A stretch of 64,000 bases of DNA from Neochlamydia sp. S13 (GTDB taxonomy: Bacteria; Chlamydiota; Chlamydiia; Chlamydiales; Parachlamydiaceae): the NCBI RefSeq assembly GCF_000648235.2, contig NZ_AP017977.1, forward strand, positions 434,001-498,000. Direction: 5' to 3'. Below the pieces are notes generated by a model. The model did no database searches, had not been told where the DNA came from, and saw only the letters and a list, made by a program, of their open reading frames with translations. Position numbers and translations under genes: made by a program. How positions within the stretch are numbered: the stretch's first letter is position 1; each line of letters starts with the position of its first letter. Shown piece after piece: positions 50,273 through 58,912 of this stretch.

Positions 50273-50707
50273 GTTTTTAATTTTAATGCTCCTTTGATAT
50301 TCAATCGAATAACCGTCAGCGATTTAAAGCTCTCTTCTCTTTAATGCAAGGATGACTTCTTAGGGTCATGGGTGTAAGAAGTACACGCTAGGCTCTTATT
50401 GCCAATGCCTATGAGCCAACAGATTAGTAGGCTTGTAAATGTATTTAATTAAAAAATTTCAGAAAACCGACAGCAAAGCATTCGTTTGTTTTCTTAACGA
50501 ACAGTTTGAAGATAATGGATGGAAGAAAGAGAATGAGGATAAGCTGAGAAAAAGAGTTCTCTCTTGTTTACAAGCCATGAACGACTACTTTTAAATCTAA
50601 AAAAGATAGAAAGCAACAGCTTAAAAAAAGATTGAAAAGCCAGTCAAACGTCGCTTAAAAGATGCAAAATTTCTATATAAGGAATTAAAAGAGAAAGGAA
50701 GACGGTT
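50273..50707. other. Spacer between higA and the split XRE gene
   Basis: About 430 bases. A 51-codon open frame at 50439-50594 (starting MYLIKKFQKTDSKAF) is too short to assess. A frame ending in KPVKRRLKDAKFLYKELKEK, then GRRL and TGA, overlaps the next ATG (ATGA); it may be the tail of the lost toxin partner of the XRE antitoxin. Confidence 0.35.
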
Positions 50708-50899
50708 ATGAAAAAAGTGATTAAGTACGAAGAAAGTTCAGGGAATGTATTTGCTGATCTAGGCATTGAAAATCCTGAGGAAGCTTTAGCTAAAGCTGAG
50801 CTTGCTCGTCAGATTGCTAAACTTATTAAAAAGAAAAAACTCAAACAAAAGCAAGCTGCCGAAATAAGGACACTTGTCATTAACTGGCATTTAACCTAA
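50708..50899 (+). pseudogene. XRE-family antitoxin gene, 5' half (split by insertion)
   Basis: Residues 1-53 (MKKVIKYEESSGNVFADLGI, ENPEEALAKAELARQIAKLI, then KQKQAAEI) match the N-terminal half of the XRE antitoxin type that pairs with RelE/HigB toxins. After residue 53 (codon 50864-50866) the sequence becomes unrelated (RTLVINWHLT, stop). The missing half, beginning KILGIDQPKISALIRG, is found in the same orientation at 52766. The gene was thus cut in the helix-turn-helix by an insertion of about 1.9 kb. Confidence 0.8.
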
Positions 50900-50911
50900 T
50901 CTTTTTTCTGA

Positions 50912-51769
50912 TTAATATTTTTTATCAACACCTTCATTTATTGTTATCTGGGTTCTTGTTTCAATTCCAATTTCACTTTTCAATAACGCGGCTATAACAT
51001 AATTTTTCTCCTTATATTGTTCAATAATCTTTTCATATTCATGGACTAAGCGTAATGTCCTACCCACCGAAAAAGCTGCTTCTTCTGTAGACATACCTTT
51101 TTGTTTGCATAGCAATATTTGCTTGAAAGTGGATATATACCTTTGTATCGCTGGTAAAGAGTGTTTTGTTTCTCTGCTCACTTGCTGAACAGTTTTTTGC
51201 TCGATAAAGAGCTTTTCAATAATCATTGTTTTGTGAGTTAAAGTAGGGCCTATATCATGGATAGATCCTCTTCTTGGAAGAACCTCACGGTTTTCTAATT
51301 CCCACTCCTTAATATATTTGCCCACACTGTGGGGTGATATCTTTAACAAAATAGCTAATTCCGCGTGGGTTAAGCAACCTTCTTGATCAAAAGCTTGCTT
51401 ACACATCCGTGCCACAGCTTCTTTTTTTATAACCCTTAATTTTTTCCCCTTAGCTCTTTCCATAGCATCTTGCGAGCTTACCAAATCTAAAATTACCGTT
51501 GTTAAACGTGTATTTTGAATAGATTTTCCATAAGATGAAAACTCGTTGCGGTGGACTGTCGGCCATGTAACTTGTCCCGGCTGCATATGAGAGGTCTGCG
51601 GATAAAATTGACGCACCATATCCGCTATTGATTTAACCAGTACTTGCCTTGTCCTTGTTCCTCCTAGCTGCGGGCACTCATGCGAAAAAAATGCTTCCAA
51701 AGCACCTTCAAAGCATTTAAATGCTTGAGGGCAAAATGTAGCATGGTTTGCATCGATGTTCTTCTTCAT
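50912..51769 (-). CDS. DUF1670-family protein, downstream member of a pair
   Basis: A 285-residue protein of the DUF1670 type, function unknown. Residues about 120-170 have a winged or DeoR-like helix-turn-helix pattern (CLTHAELAILLKISPHSVGK) followed by RRGSIHDIGPTLTHKTMIIE, the RG-x-DIG-x-x-x-xHK motif I associate with DUF1670. A second HTH-like stretch is VQQVSRETKHSLPAIQRYIS. The N-terminal 110 residues contain four cysteines (CPQAFKCFEGAL; HECPQLGG). No catalytic triad typical of transposases is seen. It overlaps the upstream DUF1670 gene by four bases, so they are made together. Confidence 0.65.
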   Translation of the reverse strand: MKKNIDANHATFCPQAFKCFEGALEAFFSHECPQLGGTRTRQVLVKSIADMVRQFYPQTSHMQPGQVTWPTVHRNEFSSYGKSIQNTRLTTVILDLVSSQDAMERAKGKKLRVIKKEAVARMCKQAFDQEGCLTHAELAILLKISPHSVGKYIKEWELENREVLPRRGSIHDIGPTLTHKTMIIEKLFIEQKTVQQVSRETKHSLPAIQRYISTFKQILLCKQKGMSTEEAAFSVGRTLRLVHEYEKIIEQYKEKNYVIAALLKSEIGIETRTQITINEGVDKKY

Positions 51770-52647
51770 GGCAGCCTCCGCTCGTTCCTGATAGAGTCGT
51801 TCGACGACATCATTCTTTTTTTTTCATCTTGCGCATGATAATATTGGGCACCGACTATATGAACTTCCTCCAATCTTTGTTTAAAAAAGGCTTTATCTTT
51901 AAACTCTTCATATAGCAGAGAAAAGGTTTTAGTAGCATAGATGGAAATCCCTACCGTTAAGGCTATTTCAAACTCATTGAAATGTTTGCTTTTAAGAAAG
52001 GCTACTCTTTTAAACTTCTGTAGATAGTTTTCCACAGCTTCTATGCTATGCTTAATATGTTGGGCAATAGCCACAGGCTCTTTGCCCTCCAACCAAAGCC
52101 GTATGGCAATAGCTCTATGGCTGACACCAGGGCCTATATCTTTTTGTTGACCTCGGGTGGGTAATAAGATGCCTATTGCTTTAAGCTCTTTAATATCTCT
52201 TCGAATGGTTCTTATATCGCACATTAACAATTCTGCTAGGTCTTCTTGCGTTAAGTATCCTCCTTGCTCTTTAGCTTCTTCAGCTATACGCACAAGTCTT
52301 CTCCTTCTTAGCTCAACACTTCTATCTTTATTATTATCTTGGGAAAAATTTCCTTTGTCTCTTTGGTCAAACAACGTCAAAACCACAGGTAACATCTTGC
52401 ACTCTTTTAAAGATTTGCCAGCTCCTTCTTCAGCTGCTACACAATGATATTTAATTTGCCCTGGTTTTAAATGGCTTTGGTTAAGTTCGGAAAAGTACAC
52501 TTCCTCAATCAGACCCACTAAAATTTGAGCTTCCCAAGGACTAATTCCCGTTCCTTGAACAGCCAAATTTTTCATCTGCTGATGGATGTTTTTGATTTGC
52601 AGTCGTCTTTCTTGATCTTCTTTAGAATTTATAGTAACATTTTTCAT
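51766..52647 (-). CDS. DUF1670-family protein, upstream member of a pair
   Basis: A 293-residue paralogue of its neighbour. It has the better match to DUF1670: RLVRIAEEAKEQGGYLTQED, then LAELLMCDIRTIRRDIKELK (an HTH), TRGQQKDIGPGVSHRAIAIR, and a second HTH around KEPVAIAQHIKHSIEAVENY. These features suggest DNA binding, possibly as a regulator or a DNA-recognition subunit of a mobile element. No enzymatic domain is recognisable. It starts with ATG at 52647; the preceding AT-rich 50 bases probably carry the promoter. Both members lie inside the split XRE gene. Confidence 0.7.
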   Translation of the reverse strand: MKNVTINSKEDQERRLQIKNIHQQMKNLAVQGTGISPWEAQILVGLIEEVYFSELNQSHLKPGQIKYHCVAAEEGAGKSLKECKMLPVVLTLFDQRDKGNFSQDNNKDRSVELRRRRLVRIAEEAKEQGGYLTQEDLAELLMCDIRTIRRDIKELKAIGILLPTRGQQKDIGPGVSHRAIAIRLWLEGKEPVAIAQHIKHSIEAVENYLQKFKRVAFLKSKHFNEFEIALTVGISIYATKTFSLLYEEFKDKAFFKQRLEEVHIVGAQYYHAQDEKKRMMSSNDSIRNERRLP

Positions 52648-52713
52648 GGCGTTCCTTTTATGGATGTTTTTGTTTTTTTCTTTAATTAAACATTATAAAG
52701 GTGAACGCCAGTT

Positions 52714-52747
52714 TTTTTATAGATTTTCAATTTGAAAAAAATCTATA
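52714..52747. other. Hairpin near right end of DUF1670 element
   Basis: TTTTATAGATTTT and AAAATCTATAAAA form a long AT-rich inverted repeat around a short loop. It lies between the promoter side of the DUF1670 genes and the putative right terminus and may be part of the element end. Confidence 0.5.
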
Positions 52748-52765
52748 AAAAGACAGATGACCTAA

Positions 52766-52975
52766 TCGAAAATTTTAGGAATAGACCAACCAAAAATCTC
52801 TGCTTTAATTCGCGGAAGATTGCGTAGCTTTTCACTTGAACGACTTATCCGCTTCCTCAACGAATTAGGCCAAGATGTTAGCATTATGATTAGTCCTGCC
52901 AAATCCGCATCACGCGGTCACACTTGGATTAGTGAATCCCATTCGAATAAACCTATTGCTGCCTTAGGAAAATAA
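52766..52975 (+). pseudogene. XRE-family antitoxin gene, 3' half (split by insertion)
   Basis: This open frame reads KILGIDQPKISALIRGRLRS, then FSLERLIRFLNELGQDVSIM and a C-terminal tail ending AALGK and TAA at 52973-52975. It is the C-terminal half of the antitoxin whose N-terminal half is at 50708-50866; together they give a full helix-turn-helix protein. There is no start codon or ribosome-binding site here. Confidence 0.82.
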
Positions 52976-53002
52976 GAGGAATGGCTTAAACCCTAGATGA
53001 TT

Positions 53003-53662
53003 GTGCGCCACGAACTTTGACAAGCCAATGGCGGGTTAAAGATGCTGTATAAGAGATTAGGGAAGGCCCCTAGTAACCGATGATTTAGGCATAGGTTACA
53101 AACCACCTTAAGCTGCATGGATAAAGAGTCCATGTGGTGAGCGTTAAGGAAAAGGTATAGCAAGACTATATCAGGTGAGAGTTAAGGAGACGAATGCAAA
53201 TGAATCACTGATGACGTGTCGAAAGGGTAAGGATGATGTCAAAACTGGGGGGTAGTCGTTAACCCAGGACAAATCTAAGGGAAACCTAATATTAACTGCT
53301 TAGATGGCATCCGGCATAAAGGTGGCGTGAACTTAACTACAGGCTCTTATACGGAACGTGGGAACCTGTCGCCTTGATGAAAAGGGAGAAGTTCAAATGG
53401 AAGCCCCATAAGAACCAGAGTACCGATGCAAGGAACAGGGGCGGAATAGCCCGTAGTAGCGAAGAAGCCTTTGTAATGAAGGTGGAGCGAAGGGGACTAT
53501 ATTGTTTAGCTTAAGATTAATCGAACAACTGGAAACAGGAGGAATCGATGAATACAGCAAAGTCGTATTACCTGCGACTAGACAATAGGAGCCGTATGAG
53601 CTGAGAGGCTCACGTACGGAACTGTGAGAGCGTGAGGGTGTGATTCCCTCGCGCTACTCGAC
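53003..53662 (+). mobile_element. ORF-less group II intron, deletion derivative of the 46.3-kb copy
   Basis: A 660-base copy, almost identical to 46261-48130 but lacking 1210 bases (46828-48037 of the other copy), that is, nearly the whole reverse transcriptase gene. The junction is at about 53569 and has only a one-base overlap. Domains I to IV-start and domains V (53589-53622) and VI are retained, so the ribozyme may still splice and could be mobilised by the LtrA protein of the full copy. It sits 27 bases after the XRE 3' half. Confidence 0.9.
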
Positions 53663-53819
53663 TACAAATTAGAGATATGAATTCTGAGGATATTGCACGG
53701 GTTTCTCGGACCTATGCTGAAGCTTTTCCTAGATAAGCTCTTTTCTGAGCCATGTATCACATGTAACTTAATGCTTACCCTCGAATGAGAGTCTTTGTGG
53801 GCGAAATCGAGAGAAAATT

Positions 53820-54254
53820 GTGAGATATATCCAATATACTGTCATCTTAAGGTCTCGGATTGCGGTCGAAACTTCACCGAAAGTCAGTCTTCCGGCTATG
53901 ACAGCAAATAGGTTTGTTATCCACTATCCCAGAGGATGTAGAAGGGAAGTGAGTGCCTTAGAGATTAATGATAAGCTCGATATTTATTTGAAAGGCCTTT
54001 GTCCTAATCCAGAAGATGTAGAGCTATATTTAGTCATGATGGAAGCTACCTTTAAAGCTAAAGAAGGTGATAGAGAGCTGCAGCTCAGCAAATTCAAGAG
54101 CCAGCTAACTAACCATGAAGCTAGCGTACCTAAATTTGATTAACAAGGATTTATAACAGGCGAGCTGGAAGCTGACTCTTATAACCGTCTCAAACTTCAT
54201 AGTCGGAGTCAAATGGAGAAATTAAAGCTTGATAGGGAAGCACTAAAGGTTTAA
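53820..54254 (+). pseudogene. Serine recombinase (large resolvase) C-terminal remnant
   Basis: The frame reads GLCPNPEDVELYLVMMEATF, then REL-QLSKFKSQLTNHEAS up to KFD, a TAA at 54141-54143, then QGFITGELEADSYNRLKLHS and QMEKLKLDREALKV before TAA. This is the coiled-coil C-terminal region of large serine recombinases (L-x-L-ExxYxxG-I-x-x-D-xYxRLK). The catalytic N-terminal domain is missing and the remaining part has a nonsense codon. It lies close to tRNA-Leu, a typical attachment target for integrative elements. Confidence 0.6.
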
Positions 54255-54501
54255 TGATACAGCCTTTGAAATATAGAGCAGGTATATGGCATTAATCTTT
54301 TGACACATAGGGATGCTTACCACCAAATGGCGCCTTGGGATATGAAACGGCAAATGCTTGTTTTTATGTAGGGTGGAAAATTAGTTTTTCAATAGGGAAA
54401 TTATCGAGCCGAGGGAATGAACCCAACCTTATCTCTTATCTTGCAGAAAAACAACGAGCTACAAAATGAAAAAACCAGAAATATTACTATTTCTGGAAAT
54501 T

Positions 54502-54583
<82 letters not shown>

Positions 54584-54744
54584 TCAAATATTACAAATAT
54601 GCGGCTAGGTTAAGCAATTTCCACCCTTCTTGTCAATGTGTATTACTTAAAATCAGCAAAAGGAGAAGAAGTTTCTTTAATATTTCTTAACAATCCCTTG
54701 ATATACTCCGAAATAATATTTAATTTTTTAAAAAACAACGATTC

Positions 54745-56124
54745 ATGCTTGGTAAAATTTATCTTTCTTTTCTCTACATCTTGCCTTTCTTTTCTCTTGA
54801 GGGCTTAGAAAACGCTAAATCTTTATCCTTCGATCCCGAGAATCTTGTCCGAGAGGTAGTTTTTGATGAAAAGAAAGCTTCTACTCTTCCTATAAGTGAA
54901 TGGCGCTTGAAGAATGGTATGAAAGTCATATTGAAGCAAACAAATGATGAGGAAAATGAAATCTCTGTGCGTTTGGTGGCCCTAGGGGGGTATGGATCTG
55001 TGGAACCTGAAGATCGTGCTTCAGCTGAATTGGCAGCTAGCGTAGCTATGGAATCCGGAATAGGGGAATGGTGCCCTGACAAGTTAGCGGTGCTCTTATA
55101 TGATCAATCCATAGAATTGAATATTAAAATAGAACCTTTCGTTCGATCCATTGACGCTTCTTTCCCCCCTGAAAGTCTGGAAATATTTTTTACGTTAGTT
55201 AAGAAGATTTTTCAACAGCCCAGATGTACTCCTGAAGCTTTCAATCACGTGCTAAAAAGTAAAAAGGATGAATTGACACGAAGAGGCAGAGAAGTAGATA
55301 GCGATAGGCTTTTAAAAGTTATTGCGGTGCACGAGCAGCATGCTTTAAACCCTTTAAGTTTTACAGATCTTAAAAAAGCTAGGGTGAGTCAGTCTGAAAG
55401 GTTTTTTCGTGCAGCTTTTTCTAATCCTGCAGACTTTGTCTGCATCATTGTAGGTAAAGTTAATCCCGAAAAAATAAAAAAACTTTGTAGTGACAGTTTT
55501 TCTGCTTTGGATGTCCAAAAGATAGACCAGAAATTTATCCTTCCTCATTATAAGAAAGCTCCTAAAGTTAGGGTGACTAAAATTCACCATCTTCCCCATA
55601 ACCAAGAAAGTTTAGTTTATTTGTCTTTGCCTCTCCATCTCTGCTTGGATCCTACCCGCTTAGAACACTTGGAGCTTGCTTGCCAGATGATAGAAACTCG
55701 TTTAAGAAACCATATAAAAAACCATTCTTCGGAGAGTAGGGGAATGGATGTAAGGTATGAGCTGCCCTTATATCCTTCTTTAGAATATCCGTGGATAACC
55801 GTTCAATTTCATGTGGATGATAAACAAATTAATTCTACTTTAAACTTAGCTTTACAGCAGATAAAAAGTATATGTAGAGAAGGCTTTTCTTTAGATGAAG
55901 TTACAGCTGCCTCTCAGATTAAGCAAAAAAGGGCAAAGTTGTGGAGGTGTAGTCACGATTATTGGATTATTCTTTTGTCTAATCATTATCTATGGAAATG
56001 GGATTCTAAAAAAATTGTAGAAGGATTTCAAATGCCTCAAGCGATAGATCCTAAAGAAATTCATTTTACTCTTTGTCACTCTTTATTAATTGATGAATAC
56101 ACCCCTTTACATTTAGAAGACTAG
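54745..56124 (+). CDS. M16-family peptidase-like protein, half-length and without catalytic motif
   Basis: A 459-residue protein with a likely signal peptide (residues about 1-18). SEWRLKNGMKVILKQTNDEE, then VRLVALGGYGSVEPEDRASA and PRCTPEAFNHVLKSKKDELT resemble the third and fourth lobes of pitrilysin/PqqL-type M16 proteases, that is, the non-catalytic half. The zinc motif HxxEH is absent. It may pair with a separate catalytic subunit encoded elsewhere, as in heterodimeric M16 proteins, or be a remnant of a longer gene. No partner is adjacent. Confidence 0.65.
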   Translation: MLGKIYLSFLYILPFFSLEGLENAKSLSFDPENLVREVVFDEKKASTLPISEWRLKNGMKVILKQTNDEENEISVRLVALGGYGSVEPEDRASAELAASVAMESGIGEWCPDKLAVLLYDQSIELNIKIEPFVRSIDASFPPESLEIFFTLVKKIFQQPRCTPEAFNHVLKSKKDELTRRGREVDSDRLLKVIAVHEQHALNPLSFTDLKKARVSQSERFFRAAFSNPADFVCIIVGKVNPEKIKKLCSDSFSALDVQKIDQKFILPHYKKAPKVRVTKIHHLPHNQESLVYLSLPLHLCLDPTRLEHLELACQMIETRLRNHIKNHSSESRGMDVRYELPLYPSLEYPWITVQFHVDDKQINSTLNLALQQIKSICREGFSLDEVTAASQIKQKRAKLWRCSHDYWIILLSNHYLWKWDSKKIVEGFQMPQAIDPKEIHFTLCHSLLIDEYTPLHLED

Positions 56125-56285
56125 TATTTTTCTTGTTCCTTTTGCTTCAATTTTGATAAATTGGGAAACTTAACAAATGATTTGCCTCCTGAGTAGATTT
56201 TTAATATATTAATAATAATTATTGCCACTATTAATAACATTTTTTATACTTGTTTTTTAAATTAATATTAAATAAAAGAGGATGT

Positions 56286-56579
56286 ATGGGATTGATCGAT
56301 CAAATTCAGTTTTATAGTACTCGGCTAATCAGTGGAGATTGCCTTAACAATTTTCGCTTTAATAACACTTCAGAGATTCGAGAAATATTGATAGCAAAGA
56401 TAGCTTCTGTGGCACTTATAGCGGGGATAGTAACAGCCTTCTTTACTATCACTTGGGCTCCTATTGTATTTATTGTTGCAGGAGTAGCAGCTTTTGCTTA
56501 CTACACAGCCGAAGGATTAGAGCCGCCTTCTAAGGAGTATGTAACAAACGTCCTCGAAAAGATAAGAACAACTCGCTAA
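56286..56579 (+). CDS. Small protein with bilobed hydrophobic domain (inclusion-membrane-like)
   Basis: A 97-residue protein from ATG 56286 with AGAGGA just upstream (an in-frame TTG at 56250 lacks a site). Residues about 33-75 form two adjacent hydrophobic helices separated by a very short turn: ILIAKIASVALIAGIVTAFF, then TITWAP and IVFIVAGVAAFAYY. This bilobed arrangement is the known hallmark of chlamydial Inc proteins, inserted in the inclusion membrane after type III secretion. Assignment is by architecture only. Confidence 0.5.
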   Translation: MGLIDQIQFYSTRLISGDCLNNFRFNNTSEIREILIAKIASVALIAGIVTAFFTITWAPIVFIVAGVAAFAYYTAEGLEPPSKEYVTNVLEKIRTTR

Positions 56580-57083
56580 AATGTTTAGTCAAGAGTTTCT
56601 TTTCCCTTCTTTTTGCTTACTTAAAAGGATAGACCTTCTTGAGAATTTTTAAGAGGAAAGTTAAAAAATAAGGGGTTGCTAATAAAACAATTTCTATCCA
56701 ATTAAATAATTGCTTGTTTGGGGAATAAAAGTTAATCCTAAAAATATTAACGTGAAAGCTTTTGAACCCTATTTTTTGATAATTTTTGAGTAGTTCTTAG
56801 CGTTGAGGGGTAAGAAATAATTATCTTCTCCCACGTAAAAACTCTCTACGTCTACTTCACTTTCGGGCGACATGCTCCTACCTCTATAATGTATGAAGAG
56901 GTCTAAAGGAAATAATTTCATAAAATTGAGTTTTAAGCTAATGATTTTGACTATATTTAGTTCGACATGATTTAAAGCATTTTCTCCCTGAGGCAAGATT
57001 TTAGGAGCATTTTTCTCAAAAATTCTATATTTTTTTTACAAGTAAATCATTACCAAACCCCCTAATTTCTTGCAAAGTTTACT
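56580..57083. other. Intergenic region, one doubtful small frame
   Basis: About 500 bases. A minus-strand frame (56769-56996) encodes 75 residues with a plausible composition (FIHYRGRSMSPESEVDVESF), possibly the tail of a lost gene, but there is no start signal or family match. Otherwise nothing is seen. Confidence 0.3.
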
Positions 57084-58436
57084 ATGAAACCAAACAAGCC
57101 AAATAACCAACAAGGCCGCCTTTTTAAATCCCGCTTTAGCAATGGAATTAACTAGAATCATCCTCTTGTCCAGCTATCCAAGTTGATTGAATGGAAGCAG
57201 CTGGAAGAAGAGTTTGATAAGCTATTTGTAGAAAATGTAGGCCAACCAGCTAAGCCTGTAAGGCTAGTTGTAGAGCTTTTTATCTTGCAACACATGGATG
57301 GACTTTCGGATGAAAATGTGGTGTATCGATGGGTAGAAAATCTTTATCGGCAATGTTTTTGTGGATATCATCATTTCCAGCATGAGCTGCCTATCCACCC
57401 TACTTTTTTAATTAAATGGAGGTCTAGGTTAGGAGAAGCTAGATTTAGCAAGATTTTACAAGGAACGATAGCAGCAGCTGTTTTGACAGGCGCAGTGAAA
57501 AAAAAGCCTTAAAAAAGTCATTGCCGATACAACAATGATGCCTAAAGCTATCGCTTTTCCTACCGATGCCAAGCTTTACTTTAAGTCTATTCAGGCACTT
57601 GTAAAAATGGCTGATAATTACCAAATCACTCTGCGACAAACTTACGAGAAGCTAGCTAAAACAGCTTTGTGCATGCGTGCTGGCTATGCGCTCGCCAAAT
57701 GAAAAGAGCTAAAAGAGAAGAAAAAAGGCTGAATGGCTATTTAGGAAGGTTAATACGCGATTTTGAAAGAAAGACAGAAGAGCAAGCCTTTGAGCCAGAA
57801 AGCTCTTTTTTAGAAACTATCACATGTATTTTTAACCAAAAAAGAAACGATTCACCTAAAGTGTATAGCCTGCATGAGCTCCATGTGGAATGTATTGCTA
57901 AAGGTAAAGTTGAGAAAAAATATGAATTTGGCTGCAAAGCTTCGCGAGTGATTACTCATCAAGAAGGGTTAGCGTTAGATAGCAGATTCATCCATGGCAA
58001 TCCGTACGATGGGCACATGCTTGAAGAAGCCCTTAAAAATGCTCAATATAATAGCGGCAAGGACATCGAAATAGCTTTTGTAGATAAAGGTTATCGAGGT
58101 CATACGTTAGAAGGCAAAAACATATTTATTTCTGGGCAAAGAAAAGGCTTAAATTATTGGATCAAAACTCAAATCAAAAGACGCCAAGCGATAGAACCTC
58201 ATATCGGCCACATGAAAAATGATGGCAAACTGGGACGCAATTATCTTAAAAGCCGATTGGGAGATTGTTTTAAACCCATTTTATGTGGAATTGGTCATAA
58301 TATGCGTTTAATTTACAACTGGCTAGTCGCTCAAAATTTTCCCAAGCGTCTTTATTCAGGCTACAAAAGTTCATTTTCTCTTTTAATTGCATTAAAACCC
58401 TATCTTGAAGGCTACCCCCTGCTCCAAAACTCTTAA
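57084..58436 (+). pseudogene. IS5-family transposase, decayed
   Basis: Beginning at ATG 57084 the frame reads MKPNKPNNQQGRLFKSRFSN, a TAG at 57153-57155, then the DUF772-type region (PAKPVRLVVELFILQHMDGL and NLYRQCFCGYHHFQHELPIH). It frameshifts at a run of eight A residues near 57499, continues in a second frame (KKVIADTTMMPKAIAFPTDA) and shifts again near 57710 into the third (MKRAKREEKRLNGYLGRLIR), with a DDE-domain C-terminus (EIAFVDKGYRGH; RQAIEPHIGHMKNDGKLGRN). At least one nonsense and two frameshift changes make it inactive. Confidence 0.85.
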
Positions 58437-58456
58437 TTTTTAATCAATTTTCATCT

Positions 58457-58735
58457 TCAGCAACAAAATTTCTTGAATTTTTGCTTTTTTAGATCAGCAC
58501 TAACAAATAGTTCACAATTTTTCTTTCTAAAATGGATGCAATAAGGAAGTCTTTTTGCCATGGGTTCGATAGATTTTCTTTCTCCATCTAATATTAGTCC
58601 TGAAATGTATAATCTGCACCAGTGGACTCTTTCTGATCTTCCTAAGTAGACTTTAAAAACGTTGATCCATTCATTAAGTTGCTCGCGAATGGAATTTAAT
58701 TGATCTAGATCCATTGCCCCCTCCTTAATTAACAA
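58457..58735 (-). pseudogene. IS701-family transposase N-terminal fragment
   Basis: The minus strand reads MDLDQLNSIREQLNEWINVF, then YLGRSERVHWCRLYISGLIL and DGERKSIEPMAKRLP, the well-conserved N-terminus of IS701-type transposases (usually RLYVRGLLLDGERKSIEPMA). After RLP the sequence departs from the family (YCIHFRKKN) and stops. Only about the first 70 residues remain. Confidence 0.72.
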
Positions 58736-58786
58736 AACTTACTTACATTAATATTAGAAACCTACTTAACGAGGTAGTACTATATA

Positions 58787-58906
58787 GTAGGAGATAGTGC
58801 TCTTTATACGCCAGCTACCTTACAAGTCTTTAAAAGAGAACAAAGCTTATTTATCACGCGTGTGCCCATGCAAATCAAAGAGGCTAAAGAACTCATAGGA
58901 GTGTAG
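58787..58906 (+). pseudogene. IS1634-like transposase fragment
   Basis: A short frame reads GDSALYTPATLQVFKREQSL and FITRVPMQIKEAKELI before a TAG. The DSALY-T and FITRVP-KEAKELI motifs match the DDE transposases of the IS1634 type, centred on the second catalytic Asp. No other part of the element remains. Confidence 0.55.
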
Positions 58907-58912
58907 AGCCAC

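Larger units (their letters stand above)
50867..52770. mobile_element. Putative DUF1670 insertion element splitting an antitoxin gene
   Basis: The segment between the two halves of the XRE gene is about 1.9 kb and carries only two overlapping genes of the DUF1670 family on the minus strand. Imperfect inverted repeats are visible: 50868-50883 against the complement of 52748-52763 (11 of 16 matches) and, further inside, AACTGGC (50882-50888) against GCCAGTT (52707-52713) with extended similarity. A short AAAT may be duplicated at the junctions. No classic transposase is present. Mobility is inferred from the split gene; the exact ends are uncertain. Confidence 0.6.

Noticed and set aside
51766-52647. 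DUF1670 genes as ordinary transcription regulators of the toxin-antitoxin locus
   Set aside because: Their position inside a split gene makes acquisition as an insertion more likely; regulation of the neighbouring genes has no support in the sequence.
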